Shown piece by piece: positions 1 through 7,736 of a stretch of 64,000 bases of DNA. Within the stretch, counting starts at the first letter, position 1. Each line of letters begins with the position of its first letter. The stretch comes from an uncultured Oligella sp. (GTDB taxonomy: Bacteria > Pseudomonadota > Gammaproteobacteria > Burkholderiales > Burkholderiaceae_B). Made by a program: the position numbers and the translations under genes. Location: positions 22,724 to 86,723 of the forward strand of contig CANROD010000004.1 in NCBI GenBank assembly GCA_947632105.1, in the 5' to 3' direction. Below the pieces are notes generated by a model that did not search any database, was not told the DNA's origin, and saw only the letters and a list, made by a program, of their open reading frames with translations.

Positions 1-688
1 AATGCCCCAATGCGCCAAACACACCCACATTGATGACAACAAACCATTCCCACAATCTAAAACTTCCTAGCACAGCGAGACTTTCATGCCACTGAAAAGG
101 CACTAAAACAACTCCACCAAACAAACCGACAATCCCAGTCCAGAGTAAGGTAGTCTGAGAGTCATCAGCAGCCAGCTTTTTAGTGTACATATACTGCACC
201 GCAATCATTACTGCAGCCAGTAAAGCATAAGCCACACCTACTGGGTCTAAACCAGCCCCAGGACGCACAATAATAAGCACCCCAAGAAAACCGACTATAG
301 CAGCAACCCAACGGTGCAAATGCGCAGGCTCACCCAAAAACCAGGGTGCCGCACAAAGCACTACTAAAGGTGCTAAAAAGTAAATGGCTGTTGCCTCAGC
401 TTGAGGTAAATACGATAACGCTTTAAAAACAGCTAATGTAATAAGCATCGTCGTGAGGCCACGGATGATTTGCCTTTTATAACTTTTACTTTGAAAAACA
501 ACTAAACCTTTTTTGGGCAAAGTAATAGCCAATACCAACACCACATGCACCGCATATCTAAAAAACACTAGGCAAAAAAGAGGCAAGCTCATTTGCATTA
601 ACCACTTGCCGCTTGCCTCTTGAGTTGATAATGCCCATGTTGATAAAACTAGTAGAGCAATACCAAGGAATATATTGTGGCCACTCAT
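1..688 (-). CDS. EamA/DMT-family permease, C-terminus cut off by window edge
   Basis: An open frame reads from an ATG at 688 down to base 1 without a stop, giving about 229 residues of a hydrophobic protein. It starts MSGHNIFLGIALLVLSTWAL and shows repeated membrane helices, an arginine-rich cytoplasmic loop (YKRQIIRG), a glutamate-containing helix (LPQAEATAIYFLAPL) and the segment WVAAIVGFLGVLIIVRPG, which is typical at the end of the first EamA repeat. Members of the drug/metabolite transporter superfamily have ten helices; here the first repeat and part of the second are visible. The substrate cannot be told. The start lies 2 bp after the stop of the GH31-like gene, so the two are probably co-transcribed. 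Confidence 0.8.
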   Translation of the reverse strand, partial: MSGHNIFLGIALLVLSTWALSTQEASGKWLMQMSLPLFCLVFFRYAVHVVLVLAITLPKKGLVVFQSKSYKRQIIRGLTTMLITLAVFKALSYLPQAEATAIYFLAPLVVLCAAPWFLGEPAHLHRWVAAIVGFLGVLIIVRPGAGLDPVGVAYALLAAVMIAVQYMYTKKLAADDSQTTLLWTGIVGLFGGVVLVPFQWHESLAVLGSFRLWEWFVVINVGVFGALGH

Positions 689-690
689 AG

Positions 691-3012
691 CTATCTGACC
701 GGCGAAATCCTAACCTCAGCACCTCGACGCTTCACCTCTAACTCATCAGTAGATAGGATTTTTAGACCCTCCAAGCCCTTAATATAGCTTGAGCCCTGCA
801 TCTGCATAACACGGATTTTATTGCGCATTACCACAGGGTTGTGGATAGGCATACCGAACAACCAAATTTCATCTAACAAACGAGCGGAGTTCATCTCACC
901 AAGATGCGCGATCGTAGGCCCCATCGCCAACATATGGCCCTCACGACCAAAGGCAGGGACAGTATCAAGACCGCAGCTATACTCCAACACCTGACCGCCT
1001 TCATAACGCTCACCAGTATTTAGATCCCACCAAGCCTCATTAGCAGGCAAATAAACAATCGTACTGCCACTCTCTTCTAGAATTGGTGCAATCAACACGG
1101 CAGGTCCAAATAAAAACTGCCGGTCGAACTCGGCCGCTATAGCGTCATTAGGAAAAGCCAAAGGCATAGAACTCTGGATTGGTTGACCGCCTCGTACACC
1201 TTCTTCAACAATACCGAGCACATATGGGATCAAACGATATCGCAAAGACAACCATTGCTTGGCAATCCTTTGTGTATCCTCATCATAGTAAATCGGCAAC
1301 TGCTCTATCTTCGCATGGAAAGAGAAATTGCCGCTAAAGGTTGAGAGTGCCAACCAACGCAAGAATAAATCAGCCTCCATCGGCTCATCACCGGCACGAC
1401 CAATACTATGCTTAACAAAAGGCACACAACTATTTTGCGCACTAATTAAGGTACGATACAACTGATTCAAGCCTTCCCAAGAGCTGGCAAACGACTCCAA
1501 TTCGAGATACGGTCGACGCTGGCTAGCGACATTAATTTGGTCATGAAGCACGACCCCCTCAGGTGGTGTTGTAGCAGCTGAAATACCATCGTATAACGCT
1601 TGCTCCAACAGCGTAGGGTATAGCGCCCTGAGTACGGCTCCCTCCTCGCTATGACGACCACTAGCCTCATCAGGTAACTCAAATATGGAGGTAGTGGTTT
1701 TTAAAGACTGCCCATGCTCAAGCAATTGCTGATGCTTATCACGCCAGAAATTATATGCGTCCTTGTAAGTGAGATCGAGTAAGCCATAATCCTGACCAGC
1801 AGTATGTTTAGAGCCAGTAAAGCGTAATGCATCACCCTCAGCATCCATAATCATCCAACCACGGTCCTGAAGCTCTTCAAAGAGATGCGTACCGACAAGA
1901 ACAGCTGGGAAAGTTGGCACCATCGCATGCCAGTGATTGTCCTTTAAAAGGTCAAAATAAGAACGCGTATTGGCCTCTAAACGCTCGGTGTTCCAATCCA
2001 AATTTAAACGATCGCTATCGATCATCACTAGACCTGGCCAAGCATACTCCAAGCTATTAATAGAAATTTCATGATCACGCAATTGATTGGCAAAGACTAA
2101 AAACTCCTCGTCACCTTGCCCATCCAATTGCTGCAAACCAACCCCCATAGCCCCTAGTAAAGGCTGACCACCACGGCCCGTTAAAGCCGTGTATTGATCA
2201 AAAATAGCTAAAGGCTCACCACTGAATAAATACAAGTCAAAAACCTTATTGTCCGTACGGAGTTGATAACTAGATTCATCATCCGCCACTGCGACACTGT
2301 GGATACTACGGTCTAAGCCGTCTAAATACAGCCCCCAACCGTGAGTAGACCAAGCAAGAGGCGCAAATTTATATTCTACTAAGTCAGAAACCAACTCCTC
2401 ACTACGACGATTAAAGTTCTGCTCAGTCAGCCCCAAACCATAAACGGCTTGCCCTTCCGGCAAATCAAGCATTAACACCCAAGACTCATCAAAGACCCAA
2501 GGCTCTTCATAGTCACTTGATGTTTGAAGTATAACCTCAGCATTAGCAAAAGCCTCTATCGCAACCTGCTCAAGACTAACCTCTTGCTCCTCGCCATCCT
2601 CTGGTACTGCTTCGCTCTCGCTAACTGTCGGTTTTAATAACTTTAAAGAAAATGGCTTAACAGACATTAATAAGGCACAGCCTTTTTGTGCCAAGAGCCA
2701 AGAACCATTTTGCTCTACAACAACTAACTCTGCCGGCTGATCATTAGGAACAACTGAGAGTTCCTGTCTCGTTTTAGCTCGTTCATTAGACTCAGGTAGG
2801 GATAAACTTTTTTGGGAGCCGCAGCAAAATCTAAAGACACCGGGTGCTTGAGCCTCTATACGTAGTACATAATCCTTAAAACCGGTCGAAAACTCTACGC
2901 TATGGCCTTGCTTGCTAACTAGGGCTAACTCTTCAAATTGAATCACACAACTCTCTTTTATTAACTTGGATAAATTTGGACTTATGTCATTTTTATAGGG
3001 ATAATTGTCCAC
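691..3012 (-). CDS. GH31 (alpha-glucosidase/xylosidase-like) family protein, probably catalytically inactive
   Basis: A 773-residue protein with glycoside hydrolase family 31 architecture. An N-terminal beta-sandwich is followed by the AVYGLGLTEQNFNRR segment (189-203) and the LYLFSGEPLAIFDQYTALTGR segment (260-280) leading into the TIM barrel. The C-terminal part (RYRLIPYVLG 591-600, DRQFLFGPAVLIAPILEESG 630-649) is family-typical. The strand that normally ends in the nucleophile Asp (KTDFGE in E. coli YicI) reads KTTTSIFE at 438-445. The acid/base region (GGDCYANYES in YicI) reads LESFASSWEG around 505-514. The conserved HDIGG is HSIGR at 535-539. By hand alignment both catalytic acids are missing although the frame is intact, so a hydrolase activity is doubtful. 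Start is GTG; the ribosome site is weak. It precedes the DMT permease by 2 bp. Confidence 0.75.
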   Translation of the reverse strand: MDNYPYKNDISPNLSKLIKESCVIQFEELALVSKQGHSVEFSTGFKDYVLRIEAQAPGVFRFCCGSQKSLSLPESNERAKTRQELSVVPNDQPAELVVVEQNGSWLLAQKGCALLMSVKPFSLKLLKPTVSESEAVPEDGEEQEVSLEQVAIEAFANAEVILQTSSDYEEPWVFDESWVLMLDLPEGQAVYGLGLTEQNFNRRSEELVSDLVEYKFAPLAWSTHGWGLYLDGLDRSIHSVAVADDESSYQLRTDNKVFDLYLFSGEPLAIFDQYTALTGRGGQPLLGAMGVGLQQLDGQGDEEFLVFANQLRDHEISINSLEYAWPGLVMIDSDRLNLDWNTERLEANTRSYFDLLKDNHWHAMVPTFPAVLVGTHLFEELQDRGWMIMDAEGDALRFTGSKHTAGQDYGLLDLTYKDAYNFWRDKHQQLLEHGQSLKTTTSIFELPDEASGRHSEEGAVLRALYPTLLEQALYDGISAATTPPEGVVLHDQINVASQRRPYLELESFASSWEGLNQLYRTLISAQNSCVPFVKHSIGRAGDEPMEADLFLRWLALSTFSGNFSFHAKIEQLPIYYDEDTQRIAKQWLSLRYRLIPYVLGIVEEGVRGGQPIQSSMPLAFPNDAIAAEFDRQFLFGPAVLIAPILEESGSTIVYLPANEAWWDLNTGERYEGGQVLEYSCGLDTVPAFGREGHMLAMGPTIAHLGEMNSARLLDEIWLFGMPIHNPVVMRNKIRVMQMQGSSYIKGLEGLKILSTDELEVKRRGAEVRISPVR

Positions 3013-3147
3013 ATATAAACTACCATTATGACTTTTTTTTCACTATATTTAAACCCAAATTGATTTTTAATCATATTTAGGATTAAAATAGCGTGCTTTT
3101 TTTTCTTAGTTAATCGTCACAAAATTGTCACTTGGTTACGCCCTAAT

Positions 3148-4998
3148 TTAGCGAAGCCCTATTGCCTTAATCAACTCCTTTTCTAGAGGGATAGGCTCAC
3201 CATCTAGCGCAGCGCCGATAATGTCACCTGCAAAGCTACTCCAAGTCAAGCCATGTGAGCCATACGCTACTGCTAACCATATACCCTTGGCATAGTCCAA
3301 CTCACAAATCACCGGCAAACGCCCCTGTACTACCGCTCTACCACCAGACCAACCTTCTTCCAAACACTGCGGCGAAAGTAGTTCATTTAAAGCCACTGGT
3401 ATTTTGTTTTTAATGACTTCTTGCCCTTCTAAGGTCACTCCAGGATTACTATCTCCATGCCGATAAGTACTACCCAAAACGCATACACCGTCAGCCGTGG
3501 GGGGCAAGAAATAGCCCTGACCACCTAAAGCAACCTGCGGTACATGTTTCAATCTACTTGCCTCAATATGCATTACTTCACCACCCATCCAGTGCATCGT
3601 CTCTTCAATCTTCGGCATTGCAGGTTTGGACTCTCCAAGAGCATTATATCGTTGTAATAATGCGCTTTTTTCTAATATAAGCAGAGAATCAGCCGCATTA
3701 GCAATAACTACCTGCTCAAACTCACCCAACAACCTATCTTTGTCATCAAATAATAGCCACGTATCGGCACCTCGCTGCTTTTGCACATAAGCAACTGATT
3801 GAGCTCGCTGCTCTACAGGAAAGCTCTTATAAATATACGCTAACAACCTCTCTGGACTAATAAGCTGTGCCATTGGCCAAAAGATGCCACCCATATCAAG
3901 CTTAAAACCTAAACGTTCTGACACTTCAGCGGTAGTTAATCGTTGCACCCATTCTTTGGGCAAACTTAAAGTATCTACCGCTAGGGTAATATCCTTACCA
4001 TAACCCTTGTCTCGATTAACCTCCAGATTACCGTTACGTGAGACCACCACATCATCTGGAAAATCTTGCCAATGATACAAAGCACGCAACATAGCCGTAC
4101 GACTCAAGCGCGATTTATGATTATCATCAACAGAAATAAATGGCGTCATCGCCGCAACCAAATGACCCTTATGCTTGCAAGCATTGGACTCTTCAAACAT
4201 CGGGTCAAACACCGACACTTGCCATGCTCGCTTATGCATCACTGAAGCAATACCTGCTCCTGCAATACCGCCACCGATAATTGCCATTGTTTTAACTTTA
4301 GACTTACCCGGATTCTGTAAATGCGGCCTAAATGCCTGATGACCAATCATCTGTAAGCCGTTTTTTTTTGCAGCAATTGAAAAGCCCTCTTGCGCTAAAT
4401 ATGCTTTTTCCATTAGAAAATAACTTTGAGCTGATGCGTAACGCAGGACCCATGGCCAAGACCTTTGCCCCAGAGACTCAGTTTGCTCATCACGCACGAA
4501 CAAATCAATAGAACAAAGCCATTGCTGTTGCAAATAAGCGGGATCTCCGAGCCCTAGCGTCAAACTACCACAACCATCTACAAAGTCAATTCTGTGGACC
4601 CCAGGCAAAGCTAAAGGCCACTGCTGAATAAGATCAGAAAAAATAGCATCAAAACGTTGATCACCCAATCCCGAATCACGATAAAAGCATGCAACTTTCT
4701 CCCAATCACTGGCAGAAAAAACAATATTATCACTAAATAAAAAATGCTGACTTATGCCTCTCTTGTGATATAAAAGCAGGGGCAACAGAACAAATGCTCC
4801 TTCCCCCTCAAGCATTACCTGCATCACACTTTTATCTTGCAACATCGCAGCAATTCTCGGCCATTCATTCTCTATGCGTTGCTGCCAACTCACTAGCCAT
4901 GGACTACATAGACTTAAAACTTTAAACTCAGACGAAATAAACAAACACTGATTATTTGTCTCAATAGTTGCTGGGTATAGAATAAACTCTTTAAGCAT
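3148..4998 (-). CDS. mnmC: MnmC-like tRNA wobble-uridine modification flavoprotein with degenerate methyltransferase domain
   Basis: MnmC is normally bifunctional: a C-terminal FAD domain converts cmnm5(s2)U34 to nm5(s2)U34 and an N-terminal SAM domain methylates it to mnm5. Here the FAD domain is clear: the Rossmann motif IIGGGIAGAGIA lies about 240 residues in, followed by GHLVAAMTPFIS, a C-terminal GLTWSSFAGDIIGAALDGEP and conserved YRHGDSNPGVT. The first ~220 residues keep traces of the methyltransferase domain (QQWPLALPGVHRIDF, LTLGLGD), but the glycine-rich SAM loop (family GFGTGLNF) and the catalytic DGFAPAKNP stretch are absent (SIDLFVRDEQTESLG instead). ATG at 4998 is preferred; the same frame is open upstream to a TTG at 5037. 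It is about 616 residues, slightly short for the family. The oxidase half is predicted active and the methylase half inactive. Confidence 0.8.
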   Translation of the reverse strand: MLKEFILYPATIETNNQCLFISSEFKVLSLCSPWLVSWQQRIENEWPRIAAMLQDKSVMQVMLEGEGAFVLLPLLLYHKRGISQHFLFSDNIVFSASDWEKVACFYRDSGLGDQRFDAIFSDLIQQWPLALPGVHRIDFVDGCGSLTLGLGDPAYLQQQWLCSIDLFVRDEQTESLGQRSWPWVLRYASAQSYFLMEKAYLAQEGFSIAAKKNGLQMIGHQAFRPHLQNPGKSKVKTMAIIGGGIAGAGIASVMHKRAWQVSVFDPMFEESNACKHKGHLVAAMTPFISVDDNHKSRLSRTAMLRALYHWQDFPDDVVVSRNGNLEVNRDKGYGKDITLAVDTLSLPKEWVQRLTTAEVSERLGFKLDMGGIFWPMAQLISPERLLAYIYKSFPVEQRAQSVAYVQKQRGADTWLLFDDKDRLLGEFEQVVIANAADSLLILEKSALLQRYNALGESKPAMPKIEETMHWMGGEVMHIEASRLKHVPQVALGGQGYFLPPTADGVCVLGSTYRHGDSNPGVTLEGQEVIKNKIPVALNELLSPQCLEEGWSGGRAVVQGRLPVICELDYAKGIWLAVAYGSHGLTWSSFAGDIIGAALDGEPIPLEKELIKAIGLR

Positions 4999-5064
4999 AA
5001 ACACGTTGACTAAAGTTGAAAAAACTTGAATCCTCAAGTCTTTGGTGGCGTATTTTATTAATAA

Positions 5065-5092
5065 TTATTTAAAAAATACCTTGTAGTATAAT
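5065..5092 (+). promoter_or_regulatory. candidate promoter for suhB
   Basis: A perfect TATAAT hexamer at 5087-5092 lies about 100 bp ahead of the suhB start. A poor -35 match, TTATTT, lies at 5065-5070 with 16 bp spacing. Assigned by eye only. Confidence 0.35.
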
Positions 5093-5191
5093 CATGGATT
5101 ATCCTGCTTCATATACATTGAATAGGTGGATAGTCAGCAAAAACTCTTTTCATAAGCAGTCTATACTTCTTAACGCTTTAGGGACACACTC

Positions 5192-6049
5192 ATGCAAGAC
5201 CAAGATATTAAGGTTGACTTTTACCATGCGCTAGAAACAGCTACTACCGCAGCCAAAGAAGCGGCATCTGTTCTGACTATTTACGCGAAGGATCGTAGTA
5301 ATTTATCAATTGACCATAAATCACTTAACGACCTAGTTTCACAAGCTGACAGAGACGCAGAGCAGGTAATTTTGCAGATCATGCGCGCGAAAACTCCTGA
5401 CATTGCTATTGTAGCGGAAGAAAGTGGCCATTCCCTAGACTTAGATCAAGCGAAGTTTACATGGTTTATCGACCCCTTAGATGGCACGACTAATTTTCTA
5501 CATGGAATACCACATTATGCCGTTTCCATCGGCCTAGTTGCACGTGCTGGTACGGTATTAATTCCAGGGACCGAGCCATTAGCTGTTAATACGCCCATTG
5601 TTGGTGTAGTGTATGATCCTCATCGTCAAGAGATGTTTAGCGCAATTTACCAAGACGGTTGTTTTTTAAATGGTCAGCGCGTTAATACATCCTCATCTAA
5701 GCGACTTGAAGACTCCCTCTTAGCTACGGGCGTCCCCTTTAGAGACTTCTCTTTTGAAGACGCCTATATGAGAGGCTTTAGTCAGGCCATGCATAATACT
5801 CGCGGGATTCGTCGACTCGGCGCAGCCGCCTTAGATTTAGCATGGGTTGCTTGTGGTCGCTTTGATGGGTACTGGGAAATGGGTCTAGCGCCTTATGATG
5901 TGTGCGCTGGTACCGTTTTAGTACGTGAAGCAGGCGGTATCGTAGAGGACATCTACAATAAAGAGCCTTGGCCTAGAGATGGCAATATTATCGCTTCAAA
6001 CAAACACATCATGACATCCCTTGGGAAAATGATTAGACAGCAACTCTAA
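5192..6049 (+). CDS. suhB: Inositol-1-monophosphatase family protein (SuhB-like)
   Basis: A 285-residue protein of the Mg2+-dependent, Li+-sensitive inositol monophosphatase fold. Metal-binding motifs are in order and intact: VAEESGH near residue 75, WFIDPLDGTTNFLHGIP (residues ~91-107) and WEMGLAPYDVCAGTVLVREAGG near residue 230. The family hydrolyses myo-inositol-1-phosphate and related phosphate esters in the cytosol; the E. coli homologue also works in rRNA transcription antitermination with the Nus factors. A mildly longer loop after residue 115 (LIPGTEPLAVNTPI) makes it larger than the 267-residue E. coli protein. ATG at 5192 has a modest GGGAC Shine-Dalgarno. mgtE follows after 45 bp on the same strand. 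Confidence 0.9.
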   Translation: MQDQDIKVDFYHALETATTAAKEAASVLTIYAKDRSNLSIDHKSLNDLVSQADRDAEQVILQIMRAKTPDIAIVAEESGHSLDLDQAKFTWFIDPLDGTTNFLHGIPHYAVSIGLVARAGTVLIPGTEPLAVNTPIVGVVYDPHRQEMFSAIYQDGCFLNGQRVNTSSSKRLEDSLLATGVPFRDFSFEDAYMRGFSQAMHNTRGIRRLGAAALDLAWVACGRFDGYWEMGLAPYDVCAGTVLVREAGGIVEDIYNKEPWPRDGNIIASNKHIMTSLGKMIRQQL

Positions 6050-6094
6050 AAGGACTTCCCTCCAACTTAAAAACATTAAAAGGTTATTGTTCCT

Positions 6095-7651
6095 ATGCTT
6101 AACAATAATTCAAATAACGACAATAAAATAACAAAACAAGAACAACTCGACCTCGACACTAACCAGGCAGCAACTGAGCGTATTAATTTACTAGACGATC
6201 CGTTAGTCGTCACCATACCTAAGCGGCTTGATCATGAAAACCAAGACTCCATTATCGAAGAGATTAAAACACTTTTAAAAAAGCAAAGCTTGGTTGAAAA
6301 TGTACTCTCTCAACAGGAAGGTGGCTCTGATCGTGCAGAATTAGTTCAAACAGTTTTAGAGCGCAAGCATACCGCGGAGCTGGGTAAATTAATCAACCAC
6401 CTCCATCCGGCAGATATTGCCTTTATTCTTGAGTCCTTACCATCCGAAGCTCGTATCAAGGTCTGGAACGCCGCCCATGCCGAGCATGACGGTGACATTC
6501 TTCTTGAAGTTGAAGACTGGATCCGTGAAGAGCTTATCGCTGAGATGGATCAAGATGATATCATCGCAGCGACAGAGGACTTAGATGCCGATGAGCTAGC
6601 AGACTTAGTACCTGACCTACCACCTGAGGTAGTTGTTGAACTTCAAAAGACCTTGACTGATGAGGAGCGTGAGCAGTTACGTTCAGCGCTTGGTTATCCA
6701 GAAGGTACTGTCGGTGCCATCATGGACTTCGAAGTTGTCCGGGTTCGTCATGACGTCACGCTTGAAGTAGTACTCCGTTATCTACGTATGCTAGGTGAAT
6801 TACCTGAGCATACAGATCAACTTTTTGTCGTCAACCGAAGAAATCGTTTGAAAGGCGTCTTACCATTAACGACCTTATTAGTTAATGAACCTGAAAAATC
6901 AGTCAAGGACGTTATGCTAACTGACTATCTTGCTCTTAAAGCAGATGCTAAGGATAACAAGGCTGCGTCTGCTTTTGAACGCTATGACTTAGCCTCTGCA
7001 CCAGTTATCGATGAAAATAATACATTGATTGGTCGTGTCACGATTACTGATATTGTCGATGTTATCCGTGAGGACTCCAATGAGCAGGCACTTTCTCAAG
7101 CAGGCTTACAAGAAGAGGATATTTTTGTACCAGTTCGTCGTGCTATTCCTAATCGAGCACCGTGGCTATTGATTAATCTAATGACTGCCTCTATCGCCTC
7201 TCTCGTAGCCTCTCGCTTTGAAGGAACAGTCAGTCACATCGTAATTTTGGCCTTCTTAATGTCAATTGTGGCAGGTATTGGAGGCAATTCTGGCAATCAA
7301 ACGATGACGATGGTAATTCGAGCTCTGGCTGTAGGTCGTGTTAACCAAAAAAACGCAAGAACTCTATTGCGCCGTGAGATTTTTGTGACGCTCTGCGTAG
7401 GTCTTGGAGGTAGCCTAATTGCTGGGACCTTTGCTTGGCTATTCTCTAGTTCTATCAAAATCGCTTTAGTCATGGCTACAGCCATGGTACTAAACATGCT
7501 GGTGGGAGCAACCCTAGGGGTACTCATTCCAATGACTCGCGATCACTTCAACAAAGACCCAGCTCTCGGCTCCTCAGTACTCCTAACCTTTGCCACTGAC
7601 TCATTGGGTTTCTTTATTTTCTTAGGATTAGCAACAATCTTCTTGGTATAG
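6095..7651 (+). CDS. mgtE: MgtE-type magnesium transporter
   Basis: A 518-residue protein with the complete MgtE layout. An acidic N-terminal superhelical domain carries the repeats HPADIAFILESLP and DLDADELADLVPDLPPEV. Two CBS domains follow (GAIMDFEVVRV; ASAPVIDENNTLIGRVTITDIVDVI, split here only in description). A C-terminal membrane domain of five helices starts near residue 355 (RAPWLLINLMTASIASLV) and includes the signature GIGGNSGNQTMTMVIRALAVG. MgtE is a homodimeric Mg2+ channel in the inner membrane, gated by Mg2+ binding to the N and CBS domains. The N-terminal ~30 residues before the conserved core are Asn/Lys-rich. No Mg2+ riboswitch is seen in the 45-bp leader. Confidence 0.95.
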   Translation: MLNNNSNNDNKITKQEQLDLDTNQAATERINLLDDPLVVTIPKRLDHENQDSIIEEIKTLLKKQSLVENVLSQQEGGSDRAELVQTVLERKHTAELGKLINHLHPADIAFILESLPSEARIKVWNAAHAEHDGDILLEVEDWIREELIAEMDQDDIIAATEDLDADELADLVPDLPPEVVVELQKTLTDEEREQLRSALGYPEGTVGAIMDFEVVRVRHDVTLEVVLRYLRMLGELPEHTDQLFVVNRRNRLKGVLPLTTLLVNEPEKSVKDVMLTDYLALKADAKDNKAASAFERYDLASAPVIDENNTLIGRVTITDIVDVIREDSNEQALSQAGLQEEDIFVPVRRAIPNRAPWLLINLMTASIASLVASRFEGTVSHIVILAFLMSIVAGIGGNSGNQTMTMVIRALAVGRVNQKNARTLLRREIFVTLCVGLGGSLIAGTFAWLFSSSIKIALVMATAMVLNMLVGATLGVLIPMTRDHFNKDPALGSSVLLTFATDSLGFFIFLGLATIFLV

Positions 7652-7672
7652 GCAATACAAAATACCTTTAAA

Positions 7673-7714
7673 GCAAAAACGGCACCGCTGATAAACAAAC
7701 GATGCCGTTTTCTT
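7673..7714. terminator. bidirectional terminator between mgtE and secA
   Basis: An inverted repeat AAAACGGCA ... TGCCGTTTT with a run of A on the left and T on the right lies between two converging genes. It can end both mgtE (plus) and secA (minus) transcripts. Confidence 0.75.
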
Positions 7715-7736
7715 TGCAAATAACGCTTTGCTAAAA

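Noticed and set aside
691..3012. GH31-like gene as a pseudogene
   Set aside because: The frame is open from start to stop with normal length and well-kept barrel and C-terminal segments; only active-site residues differ, so a functional pseudoenzyme is more likely.
6050..6094. Mg2+ riboswitch (M-box or ykoK type) ahead of mgtE
   Set aside because: The gap to suhB is just 45 bp, too short for such an element.
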